A stretch of DNA of 64,000 nucleotides from the NCBI GenBank assembly GCA_964548365.1, contig CAZJRD010000011.1, positions 10,450 through 74,449 of the forward strand, read 5' to 3'. The DNA is from B46-G9 sp964548365. GTDB taxonomy: Bacteria > Desulfobacterota > DSM-4660 > Desulfatiglandales > Desulfatiglandaceae. Below are positions 26,728-35,700 of this stretch, piece after piece. Under the pieces are notes generated by a model. It ran no database searches. It saw only the letters and a list, made by a program, of their open reading frames with translations, and was not told where the DNA came from. Positions within the stretch are counted from its first letter, which is position 1. Each line of letters begins with the position of its first letter. Position numbers and translations under genes: made by a program.

Positions 26728-27888
26728 TTACGCTCCTGCCTTTACCTTGTCCCATTTCTCGGCCCATTCCTGCTGGTGACCGTTCCAATAGTCCGGATTG
26801 GCAAACAGGTAACCCTTCAGTTTTCCGGTCGGATCGAAAGCAGGCAGTTTCTTGACCGCTTCCGGCATCTGTACTTTCGTCGGATCGAGACTGGAAGGAT
26901 ACTTCTGTCCAACAGCGACGGCAATGGAGGCCTTTGGAGCAAGCATAAAGTCGAGCAGCTTTTGGGCCACTTCCAGATCAGTCCCCTTCAACACAAAAAT
27001 ACACTCCTGCCACGAGTAACAGTTGTAAGGAGAGAGAAAACCAATGGGATGTCCCTGGGTCTGGAGTGCCTCTACTCTCCCCGACCAGGCTACTGTTGCG
27101 TAGATTTCCTCATTGGCCAGGAGACTCATGAGCTCAGCCCCCGATCCCCAGTACTTTTTAATCATCCCGCGCTGTTCCCGCAAGGCATCCCACACGGCTT
27201 TCATATCCTTTATTTCATTTGGATTTTGCCCCGTATACAGGGCTCCATACCAGATATTGGTGCGCCAGTCCCCCCAACTGCCGAGCTTGCCCTTGAGGTC
27301 CTTGTCCCAGAGGAGGGCTGCACCCGCTTTTTCCGCCTTTGCCTTGGAGATGTATTTGGTGTTATAGGCAATACCGGTCTGGCCATAGTCATATGGCACA
27401 GCGGAGAGTGTGCCGTTTGTAATCGCCCGGTAGGGCGTCATCATGGCCGCCATTACATTTTTTAGATTCGGGATCTTGCTTTCATCCAGAACCACACTGT
27501 AGCCCAGCTTCACATACCTGGCGTAATCAAAAACACCGCTCAGATGAGCGAGATTGAATTCACCACCCGGGGGAAAAGAGGCCTTGACTCTCGTCAGGTA
27601 GGTATCCATGTCTCCAAACTCGCCATCTATCACCTTAATGCCGGTTGCCTTCGTGAATGGGTCAAAGGCGTATTTGCGAAAGGCCTTGGAGACCACACCC
27701 CCCCAGCCGTCAAAGCGTATGGAACCGCCTGCCCACGCTTGCCGGGGAAGAAATCCGAATGGGCCCCCGACCAGGCCTATCGAAGCACCGGCTATTCCCA
27801 GGTACTTAAAAAAATCACGCCTGCTTATGTCTCCATTACTGTAGCGATCATAAACCCTGTCGAGTCGTTCTTTCCAAACCTTGGCCAT
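26728..27888 (-). CDS. potD: Polyamine-type substrate-binding protein with Tat signal
   Basis: A 386-residue periplasmic binding protein of the PotD/PotF class. The N-terminus has a twin-arginine motif SRRDFFKYLG followed by a hydrophobic stretch and a likely cleavage after AWA near residue 53, so export is probably by Tat in folded form. The mature domain shows PotD-like patterns (TKATGIKVIDGEFGDMDTYL). The genes for two permeases precede it and the ATPase follows. Ligand unknown. Confidence 0.88.
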   Translation of the reverse strand: MAKVWKERLDRVYDRYSNGDISRRDFFKYLGIAGASIGLVGGPFGFLPRQAWAGGSIRFDGWGGVVSKAFRKYAFDPFTKATGIKVIDGEFGDMDTYLTRVKASFPPGGEFNLAHLSGVFDYARYVKLGYSVVLDESKIPNLKNVMAAMMTPYRAITNGTLSAVPYDYGQTGIAYNTKYISKAKAEKAGAALLWDKDLKGKLGSWGDWRTNIWYGALYTGQNPNEIKDMKAVWDALREQRGMIKKYWGSGAELMSLLANEEIYATVAWSGRVEALQTQGHPIGFLSPYNCYSWQECIFVLKGTDLEVAQKLLDFMLAPKASIAVAVGQKYPSSLDPTKVQMPEAVKKLPAFDPTGKLKGYLFANPDYWNGHQQEWAEKWDKVKAGA

Positions 27889-28006
27889 GTTCCTACTCCT
27901 TTCTTTGATTAATAGTTATTAAAACAAGGACCCATCTCATGTGTCCCATCCCGGCCTTCTCTGTCCAGCGTTCCAATCAAAACAGCTTCTCCACGTGCAA
28001 TTTTCG

Positions 28007-28807
28007 TCACAGGTTACTTGTTGAAAACCTACGGATCACATAACCTGCCAAGAGTGGTATCGCGACCGTGAGGATAACCATAATCGTTCCCAGTGCGTTT
28101 ATTTCAGGACTGATAGAATTCCTGAGCATTCCGAATATCTTGACAGGAAGGGTTTGATTCTGAGCGGTAGCCCAAAACAACGTGGCCGTAATGTCGTCCA
28201 GAGATATGGTAAAAGAAAAAAGGACTCCTCCCAGTATGGCCGGTGCCAAGAGGGGAAAAGTGATCTCTCTGAACGTCTGGAATGCGTTGGCACCCAGGGA
28301 CTGGGCCGCCTCCTCATACTCTTTTTTGATGCCCACCAACCGCGCCTGCACGATCAAGAGCACATAGGGCAACGTGAGGACAACGTGCCCTATCACAAGA
28401 AGCGCAAAAGACTTGGGTTGCTGAAGCCAACGGAGGAAGAGAAGCAGGGCCACACCGAGAATGACTTCCGGAATCATAATCGGCGCCAGGAGAAGAGTGT
28501 TGATGGTGTTTTTGCCGGGAAAATCGAACCGAACAAACGCCATGGCCGCCAAGATACCTATGCCTGTAGAAATCACAGAGGTAAAAGCCCCCAGGATCAT
28601 GGAATTCTTAAATGCAGTTAAAATAGCATCGTCATGGGCCAGTTCCGCAAACCACTTCAGACTGACACCTGTCATGGGAAAGCATCCGAATTGTTGGGGA
28701 TTAAAAGACAAAACCATCACCACAACAATAGGGACAAACATGAAGATATACACCAATATGGTGTACAACCGAATGAGTGACCATCCTGTTACCTTCACCA
28801 TACCCAA
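28007..28807 (-). CDS. potC: Polyamine-type ABC transporter permease
   Basis: A 266-residue inner-membrane permease with about six hydrophobic segments and the EAA-loop motif YEEAAQSLGANAFQTFREI that contacts the ATPase. The N-terminal patterns VIVVMVLSFNPQQFG and the position after potB match PotC. It starts 4 bases after potB ends. Confidence 0.9.
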   Translation of the reverse strand: MGMVKVTGWSLIRLYTILVYIFMFVPIVVVMVLSFNPQQFGCFPMTGVSLKWFAELAHDDAILTAFKNSMILGAFTSVISTGIGILAAMAFVRFDFPGKNTINTLLLAPIMIPEVILGVALLLFLRWLQQPKSFALLVIGHVVLTLPYVLLIVQARLVGIKKEYEEAAQSLGANAFQTFREITFPLLAPAILGGVLFSFTISLDDITATLFWATAQNQTLPVKIFGMLRNSISPEINALGTIMVILTVAIPLLAGYVIRRFSTSNL

Positions 28808-28811
28808 TACC

Positions 28812-29672
28812 TCATTGCAGAGCTTTGAATATCTGGTTAATCCCCAGATAACGGTTATAGGTCCACACTATGATCAGCAGCAGCGTCAGCAGCACAACGC
28901 TGATAGCAGAACCGAAAGGCCAGTCCAGGGTACCGATAACGCGGGCGAAAATAAGGTTGGCGATCATCTGGTTCCCGGGGCCGCCCAGGATCATTGGCGG
29001 CAGATAGGTCCCTGCCGTCAATACAAAGACAAGCAGAGAGCCCGCACTGAGGCCTGGAAGGCTTAAAGGCAGAGTCACTTCCTTGAAGGCCTGCCATTCC
29101 GTACAGCCCATACTTCTGGCAGCTTCCAGCAGACTCTTGTCTATTCCCTCCAGGCTCACGTATATGTTCAGGATCATAAAAGGGAGGAGATACTGGATAA
29201 GACCCATAAGGACCGATCCCTCGTTGTAGAGCATGCTCAATGGGCGGGAAAGCAAATGGATTTTCACCAGGAAATGATTGATGAGGCCTGTATCACCCAG
29301 GATATTGATCCAGCTCATGGTCCTGATAATAAAGCTGACCCAGAAAGGGAGCATAATAAGAAGCAGGAGCAACGCCTTGTTTTTCGTTTTGCTCCGGTTA
29401 AAAAAATAGGCGGGGATATATCCCATGACAACACACAGCACCACCGTCTCCAAAGAGACCCGTATGGTGCGGACGAGAATCGAAGGATAAAAGGAATCAG
29501 CAAAAAACTTGGCATAGTTTCCAAACTGAAATGCCGGGATGTCGGCACCTGACGGAGCTCGCAGCCAGAAGCTATAAACCACGATAAAGCAAACGGGGAT
29601 CACGAGAAGCAACAAAACAGCGCTCATTGCCGGTGCAAGCAGTGCTATGGGTTTCCATATCTTATTCTGCAT
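28812..29672 (-). CDS. potB: Polyamine-type ABC transporter permease
   Basis: A 286-residue permease with six predicted membrane segments and the EAA loop LLEAARSMGCTEWQAFKEV near residue 190. LSLPGLSAGSLLVF after the loop is typical of the PotB group. It is the first transporter gene after the IclR regulator, 32 bases downstream of it, so regulator and transporter may be one transcript. Confidence 0.9.
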   Translation of the reverse strand: MQNKIWKPIALLAPAMSAVLLLLVIPVCFIVVYSFWLRAPSGADIPAFQFGNYAKFFADSFYPSILVRTIRVSLETVVLCVVMGYIPAYFFNRSKTKNKALLLLLIMLPFWVSFIIRTMSWINILGDTGLINHFLVKIHLLSRPLSMLYNEGSVLMGLIQYLLPFMILNIYVSLEGIDKSLLEAARSMGCTEWQAFKEVTLPLSLPGLSAGSLLVFVLTAGTYLPPMILGGPGNQMIANLIFARVIGTLDWPFGSAISVVLLTLLLIIVWTYNRYLGINQIFKALQ

Positions 29673-29704
29673 CTCTCATAACCTTTGGAAATTCAAGCTC
29701 ATCT

Positions 29705-30493
29705 TCACTCGTCGTTATCCTCCCTTTTCAGCACCTCGGAAATTGAGCGAGCCAATTCAAGTATAAGGCCGGAATACTCCTCTTCCATCGCTTGAGCAAC
29801 TTTTTGAATAATCGAAAAATCAAACGAAACCCCGCCCAATCCCCTACCGGTATCCAGATTGATCAAAGGGGCACCAATAGTGATAAGTCCGGGTAAATAC
29901 TCTTCAACACACATGGCATAACCCCGGCCTTTTGTCCTTTCGATTTCCTTGAGCAATTGGTCCTTGGCGACTATGGTTTTTTTGGTTTTGGCTGTGAACT
30001 CTATCCTGGCAACTTTTTTCTTCAGAGAATCATCAGGGAGAGTAGAGAGATAAGCCTTTCCTATTGAAGTGTTGTGAAGGGAATTCCTAGCCACAGCAGG
30101 AAGGTGGTAGGTAAGCGTTTCTTTAGCCTCACGCTGATAAGCTCTCATGAGATTGTCATCCACCACAAAAGCAACGTCTATGGTAATGTTGTACCGGTTA
30201 TAAACCTCGTCGACTAACTTTTTTATAAGTCGTAAATCATCGCTTGATCGAATGACATTTGTGCTGAGTGCCAGGGATCTGATCCCCAACCTTACTTCTT
30301 TTGTCTTGGCGTCTTTTTCGAGATACGCCAGTTCCACGAGGGTATTAACGAATCGATAGGTGGAGGTCATGTTCAACGACAAGATCCGCGAAATTTCGGT
30401 TTGAGTGAGGCTGCGAGTTTCTGTATCGAACAGGGAAAGTATTTTTAATCCTTTTTCTAATGAAATTGAAAAATACTGCTTGTCGGACGCCAT
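29705..30493 (-). CDS. IclR-family transcriptional regulator
   Basis: A 262-residue regulator from the ATG at 30493. The winged helix-turn-helix lies near residues 10-65 (SLEKGLKILSLF, LTQTEISRILSLNMTSTYRF) and the C-terminal ligand-sensing GAF-like domain includes LPGLITIGAPLINLDTGRGLGGVSF. IclR proteins often control the catabolic operon next to them; here it heads the transport and degradation cluster down to 15.9 kb. The start at 30493 places the palindrome at 30514-30552 in front of the gene; a longer frame from 30556 would run through the palindrome. Confidence 0.88.
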   Translation of the reverse strand: MASDKQYFSISLEKGLKILSLFDTETRSLTQTEISRILSLNMTSTYRFVNTLVELAYLEKDAKTKEVRLGIRSLALSTNVIRSSDDLRLIKKLVDEVYNRYNITIDVAFVVDDNLMRAYQREAKETLTYHLPAVARNSLHNTSIGKAYLSTLPDDSLKKKVARIEFTAKTKKTIVAKDQLLKEIERTKGRGYAMCVEEYLPGLITIGAPLINLDTGRGLGGVSFDFSIIQKVAQAMEEEYSGLILELARSISEVLKREDNDE

Positions 30494-30513
30494 ATGTGCC
30501 CATAGGGAATTGT

Positions 30514-30552
30514 TTTTACTATTATCGTAATAACTTTCCGAAAATAGTAAAA
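30514..30552. promoter_or_regulatory. Inverted repeat, candidate IclR-type operator
   Basis: TTTTACTATTATCG (30514-30527) faces CGAAAATAGTAAAA (30539-30552), a 14-base inverted repeat with one mismatch and an 11-base spacer, immediately upstream of the IclR-family gene. Position and dyad symmetry suggest an autoregulatory operator. Confidence 0.5.
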
Positions 30553-30622
30553 GCATCTACGGATTTTGTCAAGAAAAAATTCAAGGCTCTCAGGAAAGAG
30601 GTCTCACCGGGGCGGGAACGAT

Positions 30623-31096
30623 TTAACTTACGCCCTTGTACTCTGTTTCAGGAGGCACACAGAGCACAGGCCGCGTGATAAACCGCAAAATCTTTTCGGC
30701 CGTGCTCCCGAAAAAAATGGTGTTCATATCGTCGGCCTTGCCGCAGCTCCCTATGACAATCATTTCCGCATCCAGTTCAACCGCCTTCTTGTTAATTTCC
30801 ACAAAGGGCTCTCCTTCACAGACCATGGGTTCGGCCTGGATTCCGTTCTTCTCTTCCTGAGCAAGAAAATCATGGAGTCTCCTCTTGGCCTCCAGGAACA
30901 AATTCTTTTTGATCTCATTCAGTTCGCCGAGATCATGACGCACGCATTTGTCAATAAAATGATGGTCCACTACGTGGAAAGCCACTATATGACCATCCCG
31001 GCCCTTCAATAATTCATATGCCTTGCGAAGGGCCAGGCGAGAACAATGGGAAAAATCCACGGGAACAAGAATCGTCGCTGTTTTTTCATCTTTCAT
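30623..31096 (-). CDS. Universal stress protein (UspA family)
   Basis: A 157-residue single-domain Usp with the start ATILVPVDFSHCSRLALRKA and the ATP-binding type loop GSCGKADDMNTIFFGSTAEKI (G-2x-G-9x-G-S/T pattern) near the C-terminus. It likely binds ATP in the cytoplasm. A ribosome site AGGTG precedes the ATG. It is the first of two Usp proteins in this window; the other is at 35701-36156. It stands alone between the IclR cluster and a methyltransferase. Confidence 0.88.
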   Translation of the reverse strand: MKDEKTATILVPVDFSHCSRLALRKAYELLKGRDGHIVAFHVVDHHFIDKCVRHDLGELNEIKKNLFLEAKRRLHDFLAQEEKNGIQAEPMVCEGEPFVEINKKAVELDAEMIVIGSCGKADDMNTIFFGSTAEKILRFITRPVLCVPPETEYKGVS

Positions 31097-31210
31097 CTTT
31101 TCACCTCCTTACTTGCCCTCTCTGTATTTCTTTTTCCTTATGCATCATCCATAGTTACGCTCTCGAGTAGGGACGTTCGGCTTCTCTTCCCGTCATGATT
31201 GAATCCGACT

Positions 31211-31846
31211 TCACTTTCCAGCCTTGATCACGACAAATGCCCCAGAGCCACTGCCAGGACGAACAGGTTCTATGTCATTGATCTTTTCCAGTTCCATGGA
31301 AAGAGTTTGTCCTTCAGAAATGCCGGAAAACCCTGCATTCCGCAAGAGAGAACGCACTTCAGCAACTGAATAGAAAGTTGCATTTTTGTAAAAAGTACTC
31401 CCGGCCTTGTTGGCAAGATATTGCTTTCCAAGTGCACTGACTCGATCAACAAATCCAAGAATGATGGGGGCTTTTTTCTTGAGCACCCTATACGCCTCTG
31501 AAAGAGCGGCTCCAGCATCATGCACAAAACAGATGGTTGTCACAATGAGGCAGTAGTCAAAAGATGTGTTCCTGAAAGGGAGAGCTTCTGCTATTCCCTG
31601 GACACAGGAGATTCCCTTCCTGGCGGCGTAGCCGAGCATGTTCCCGGAAGGATCCAATCCGATATCCGTTCCCAGGGGGCCGGCGAATCGCCCGGTTCCT
31701 ACTCCTATTTCAAGACCCAGGCCATTAAGAGGTAAGAATGCGCGCACAGCAAGCAATTCTGAAAGATATGCTGCATGGTTGCGAATAAACCACTCCTCAT
31801 ATTGTTCATGATGAACGTCGAACACCTTATACAGAGCTGCACTCAT
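31211..31846 (-). CDS. Class I SAM-dependent methyltransferase
   Basis: A 211-residue methyltransferase with the SAM-binding motif GLEIGVGTGRFAGPLG near residue 45, followed by IGLDPSGNML and YCLIVTTICFVHDAG, all in family order (methyltransferase 11 type). The substrate is not evident. It lies between a universal stress protein and a relict receiver gene, and no operon partner is obvious. Confidence 0.82.
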   Translation of the reverse strand: MSAALYKVFDVHHEQYEEWFIRNHAAYLSELLAVRAFLPLNGLGLEIGVGTGRFAGPLGTDIGLDPSGNMLGYAARKGISCVQGIAEALPFRNTSFDYCLIVTTICFVHDAGAALSEAYRVLKKKAPIILGFVDRVSALGKQYLANKAGSTFYKNATFYSVAEVRSLLRNAGFSGISEGQTLSMELEKINDIEPVRPGSGSGAFVVIKAGK

Positions 31847-31877
31847 AATTGCGATTATCCTCGTGCGGAATCACTTC

Positions 31878-32036
31878 TTACACCTGACATGAGGAAAGTC
31901 TGATCCATTCGTCATCATCGACGAGTAATACTCTGAGATTTTTCAATTCAGAAAAAAGGTCCATCTCGATAAACTTCACCACAGCAGAGTCTATACTGTC
32001 AATTGATCTTTTGAAACAGATCTCTGCTAATACCAT
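31878..32036 (-). pseudogene. Truncated duplicate of receiver gene (5' fragment)
   Basis: A 52-codon frame (MVLAEICFKRS..., ending CQV) that matches the first part of the receiver gene at 15159-15653: EMD-FSELKNLRVLLVDDDEWIR is shared with one substitution. The match stops abruptly after WIR. Homology continues on the other side, through the upstream region to about 32175, including the sigma-54 motif. It is therefore a copied promoter plus gene start without the phosphorylation site, and is probably a relict. Confidence 0.72.
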
Positions 32037-32038
32037 TA

Positions 32039-32054
32039 AGCATGAAATAAGCCA
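32039..32054 (-). promoter_or_regulatory. Sigma-54 promoter motif, duplicate copy
   Basis: Minus strand TGGCTTATTTCATGCT with GG and GC spaced by 10 bases, in a segment (about 32036-32175) that is clearly homologous to 15663-15830. It could still be active and drive the relict frame or read into the methyltransferase gene 190 bases downstream. Confidence 0.5.
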
Positions 32055-32216
32055 CCTTCATTTCGGAGGTTAATAAGCGTAAATACAAGGAGTTATGCGA
32101 GGAATAGACCGGGTTAAAGGCGAGAAAATTCGAGAAAATTCAAATCATCTTTTCCCAAAATTGAGAAAGAGAGGAAAAGACCCGACCGGGAGATGCAGGA
32201 CCAATAAGTTGTTTCT

Positions 32217-33929
32217 TCAACGTTTTACCGGCTCCTCTGATGATATTTCATCATCACTTTCCAATTGAAACAGGCAGATATCTCTCCGATGGATCACGCC
32301 AAGGAATCGCTTTTGATCACCTTTTTCAACAACCGGCAGGTAAGGAAGCTGAGAGATCTCCGACTGACGCAGGGCAAGGGCCAATGGATCATCGGGGTTT
32401 ATGGTCTCAATTTTCTCGGCCACATCGCGGGCAATGATCAAGCGTGTCAGGTCCCGGTCAAAAGACAGATTACGGATGGAACGAAGCGATAGCATTCCTA
32501 TCCATTCATTGTCTCTTCCGATGACGGGCAACATGGTGTACCTGCTATTCTGCATAGTTTTTATGACCTTATCCAATGTCGCGTCCTGCGGGATGGTATC
32601 AATATGATATCTCATAAGGTGCTTGACAAGAATCGGTCCTTCCTGCCCGCCGATTCTACAGAAAGGGGCCCTTCCAATGGCCTCCATCAACCGGTCGCGC
32701 AACAACAACAGATCGGCCTTCAAATGCCCAACTGTGGGGATTGACAATATCTTTACTATCTTAACCTCTCCTCCTCTAACCAGGCTGAGCTTGGTCAATA
32801 TGGGCCCTGCTACTTCAAAGACCACAGTGGTGGCAAGGATCAGGGCGAGGAGGGGCCCGCCGATGCCGGGATTTTCCCTTGCCGCCCACGCGGAAAGGCC
32901 GATCGCGAGACCGGCCTGGGGCAAAAGCCCCATGCCCAAATAGATGCCGCTCGGTACATTCACCCCGGCAATGCTCCTTCCCAGGAGTCCCCCAAACATC
33001 TTTCCGGCGGCCCTGCCAAGAATATATATCCCGCCTGACAACCCCATTTCCTTTACCATTTCAATATGGAAACTTGCCCCGGCAAATGCGAAAAAAAGCG
33101 CATACAGCGGATAATCAACCTCGCTTAATCGTTTCACGGCTATTTTTGCCCTGTCACAGGTATTGACCAGAAAACCTCCCATTATCAGATTCGCCAGCAG
33201 GGCAGAAACAGAAAAATAGAGAGACAATCCTACTCCCAGCAGTATCCCTGCCAGGGAAGCCAGGAGAATCTCATTCTGTTCAAGGCCCCTCCGCAGATAG
33301 TAGTGCAGAAACAGCGCGATCCCCACACCGAGAAGAATGGGGACAAGTATTCCACGAGCGACTTCTGTAGCTGCAAAAAGAAAAGTGGATCCCATGGCCG
33401 TATTTTGCGGTGCTGATGAGACCATGCTCATGGCAATCACAAAAGCGATAATGCATAGCAAGTTGTTCAAGCCGACCAGGGCCATAATATGGTCGGTAAG
33501 GGGACCCTCGGAATCAAATTCCCGTATGACCAGAAGAGTGGCGGCCGGGGCCGTAGCAATGGAAAGTATTCCGAGCATGGACGCCATGCCAAATGCGCCC
33601 TTGATTGCAAGAAGTACCGCGAGAAAAACGATCAAAAATGTGATCGACACATCAGTTATGAAAAAAAGGGGAAGTGTTTTCTTGAGCCTCTGGAATTTCT
33701 TGCTCTCAAATTCCGTTCCAATGTAAAACGCGATGATCCCTAAGGCTATTTCACTAACAAAAGTAAAGTGGGCGACTTCTTGTCTTGTCAAAAAGCCGGT
33801 GATGGATGGGCCGATCAGGAGCCCGGTTAATAGGTATCCGGTTACCCGCGGCAGCCGGAACAAGGAAGCGATCCTGCCCCCTGCAAGAGCCAGGACCAAA
33901 ACAATGGCTAAGGTGAGAATATGATTCAT
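32217..33929 (-). CDS. CPA2-family cation/proton antiporter with CBS pair
   Basis: A 570-residue protein. Residues 1-390 form a Kef/NhaA-like antiporter with about 12 membrane segments (LFRLPRVTGYLLTGLLIGPS, LSIATAPAATLLVIREFDS). Residues about 430-560 contain two CBS motifs (HLMRYHIDTIPQDATLDKV; LPYLPVVEKGDQKRFLGVI), which usually bind adenine nucleotides and gate transport. No TrkA-N domain is present. A diadenylate cyclase gene lies about 1 kb upstream, and cyclic di-AMP commonly controls cation transporters; a link here is plausible but not shown by sequence. Confidence 0.88.
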   Translation of the reverse strand: MNHILTLAIVLVLALAGGRIASLFRLPRVTGYLLTGLLIGPSITGFLTRQEVAHFTFVSEIALGIIAFYIGTEFESKKFQRLKKTLPLFFITDVSITFLIVFLAVLLAIKGAFGMASMLGILSIATAPAATLLVIREFDSEGPLTDHIMALVGLNNLLCIIAFVIAMSMVSSAPQNTAMGSTFLFAATEVARGILVPILLGVGIALFLHYYLRRGLEQNEILLASLAGILLGVGLSLYFSVSALLANLIMGGFLVNTCDRAKIAVKRLSEVDYPLYALFFAFAGASFHIEMVKEMGLSGGIYILGRAAGKMFGGLLGRSIAGVNVPSGIYLGMGLLPQAGLAIGLSAWAARENPGIGGPLLALILATTVVFEVAGPILTKLSLVRGGEVKIVKILSIPTVGHLKADLLLLRDRLMEAIGRAPFCRIGGQEGPILVKHLMRYHIDTIPQDATLDKVIKTMQNSRYTMLPVIGRDNEWIGMLSLRSIRNLSFDRDLTRLIIARDVAEKIETINPDDPLALALRQSEISQLPYLPVVEKGDQKRFLGVIHRRDICLFQLESDDEISSEEPVKR

Positions 33930-34055
33930 AGAAACCCGCCGTCAACTGCTTCATTTCGGTTTCCCGTATATCAAGTATCCTGGTTAAAATAAAGCATCCT
34001 AAACATCTATACGTACCGGTTACCCGAGCCTCGCGCTCATGCTCCCATTCTCGTG

Positions 34056-34877
34056 CTACTGGGCATAACTCATTCTATTTTCGTATAGGTGAAGCCGTTT
34101 CTGGAAATTCTTGTTTGGAGGTTTTGATTTTCGGTAGGCCTCGGTTTCGACCCTGACTGCTTCTTTGAATGCCCCGCACTCGGCATAGGCGGCTGCGAGG
34201 GTATCCATCCAGGCTCCATTTTTCCCTATTTCGAGTGCTTTTTGTGCCAAGGCTATCGCCTTTTTGCAATCGCGATACCTCGGATCCTTGGCGGTGACCA
34301 AGAGCCAGGCAAGATTATTGTAGGAGCCCCCACTCATGGGATCAATTTCGATTACCTTCTGATAATCTTTGATGGCATCTCTATACCGTTCGAGACCGGT
34401 CATGATGACCGCGCGGTTGTGCAGGTAATCAGATCTTTCAGGGCTGATGGATAAGGCGCTGTTTATTTCTTCCAGTGCCTCCTGGAGCAGCCCTTTTCTG
34501 GCACGAACCCCCGCCCGAAGGGAAAAGGCGGGTGCGAAGGACCTGTTCAATTGCAGACAAGCTGATGCATCCGCCAGCGCGTCATCGGGACGGCCGCTGT
34601 ACATCTTTACCTGTCCGCGTTCAAAAAAACATTCTGCGCACTCAGGGTTCTCTTCAATGGCCTTGTCAAAGTCCGATATGGCGGCATCATGATGTCCCAT
34701 CTTGGCATACGTTATGCCCCTGTATCGAAATGCCTTGCATTTTTCTTGACTCAACTCACTCGCTTGGGTAAAGGCGCGAAGAGCATCTTCCAACTTGCCT
34801 TTTCGAGCAAGATCAAGGCCTCTTTCCAGCTCTTGTTCTGCCTCACCACTCGGGTGTTTCCTCGTCTTATCAGACAC
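34056..34877 (-). CDS. TPR-repeat protein
   Basis: A 273-residue soluble protein with about six tetratricopeptide repeats (AFRYRGITYAKMGHHDAAIS, CFFERGQVKMYSGRPDDALA, SYNNLAWLLVTAKDPRYRDC). No signal peptide is visible, so it probably acts in the cytoplasm as a scaffold. It follows the diadenylate cyclase gene by 67 bases in the same direction and may belong to the sigma-54 transcript that starts near 36510. Partners are unknown. Confidence 0.85.
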   Translation of the reverse strand: MSDKTRKHPSGEAEQELERGLDLARKGKLEDALRAFTQASELSQEKCKAFRYRGITYAKMGHHDAAISDFDKAIEENPECAECFFERGQVKMYSGRPDDALADASACLQLNRSFAPAFSLRAGVRARKGLLQEALEEINSALSISPERSDYLHNRAVIMTGLERYRDAIKDYQKVIEIDPMSGGSYNNLAWLLVTAKDPRYRDCKKAIALAQKALEIGKNGAWMDTLAAAYAECGAFKEAVRVETEAYRKSKPPNKNFQKRLHLYENRMSYAQ

Positions 34878-34944
34878 TACTCATCCTCTTCGGCCATGTC
34901 AGACACCCATGGGAACCTTTTCTCCGGCCATGCATCCGTATAAT

Positions 34945-35637
34945 CTAAATGTTGGCCGCATCCACCTCATTTTCGAGCTTTTTCAACAAAGCAAATGTGC
35001 CCAGATTCGGGTATAATCGGCCTTTGAGCGCCATTGATATCCACCCTTTCTCTTCAGAAACCACAATAACCAGGGCATCACTTACCTGGCTGAGACCAAC
35101 GGCTGCACGATGACGAGTTCCCAGTCCGAGCCTCTCCAGTTCAACAGCTTGCGGCGCCAGGGGGAGCAGACACCGGGCTTTTCGGATATGGCCATTTCTG
35201 ATAAGCGCCGCCCCATCATGGAGTGGACTTCCCGGATAAAAGATGTTCTCCAGGAGAGTTGCATTCACCTCGGCCTCAATGATGACTCCCTGCCGAAGAT
35301 ACTGATCCAAATCGTTTTTCTGCTCGATCACAATGATGGCTCCATGACGCTTCGAACTCAGCCGGGAAATCGCAAGGATGACCTCCCCGGGGACCCTTAT
35401 GTTGGGAGAGATACAACATTTCAGATGCCTCTGGAGCAAACCCTTCTCCAATCGGGTAAGTCCTTCTCGTATTTCATATATTTCCTGGAGGAAATTACTC
35501 AGATAAGAACACTGCTTCAGGCAGGAAAGCGCCCCGTGAAGATCGAGAAGCTGGCATTTCAGATCTACAAGCCTTTCCTTAATGGCCTCTTCCTCACTGA
35601 GAATGGGATCATACTTCGGCGGCATCATTTCACCCAC
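34945..35637 (-). CDS. Diadenylate cyclase (DisA_N domain)
   Basis: A 230-residue protein with an N-terminal helical part (residues about 10-85) and a C-terminal DAC domain that makes cyclic di-AMP from two ATP. Catalytic motifs are present: SPLHDGAALI (DGA) and GLGTRHRAAVGLS (RHR), followed by IVVSEEKGWIS. No membrane segments are seen, so it is closer in layout to soluble CdaS/CdaZ forms than to CdaA. Neighbours are a universal stress protein upstream, a TPR protein and a CBS-containing cation antiporter downstream. This suits a stress or ion-balance circuit. The start may be the GTG at 35637 or the ATG three codons later. Confidence 0.9.
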   Translation of the reverse strand: MGEMMPPKYDPILSEEEAIKERLVDLKCQLLDLHGALSCLKQCSYLSNFLQEIYEIREGLTRLEKGLLQRHLKCCISPNIRVPGEVILAISRLSSKRHGAIIVIEQKNDLDQYLRQGVIIEAEVNATLLENIFYPGSPLHDGAALIRNGHIRKARCLLPLAPQAVELERLGLGTRHRAAVGLSQVSDALVIVVSEEKGWISMALKGRLYPNLGTFALLKKLENEVDAANI

Positions 35638-35700
35638 TTTTTTCCAATTCTCTCCAACCTAAGGGCTACCAACTACAATAATATCTCCTCCATGAAAAAA

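Noticed and set aside
27908..27925. TTAATAGTTATTAA as a second IclR operator
   Set aside because: Similarity to the 30514-30552 dyad is limited to a few A/T bases; not enough to call a site.
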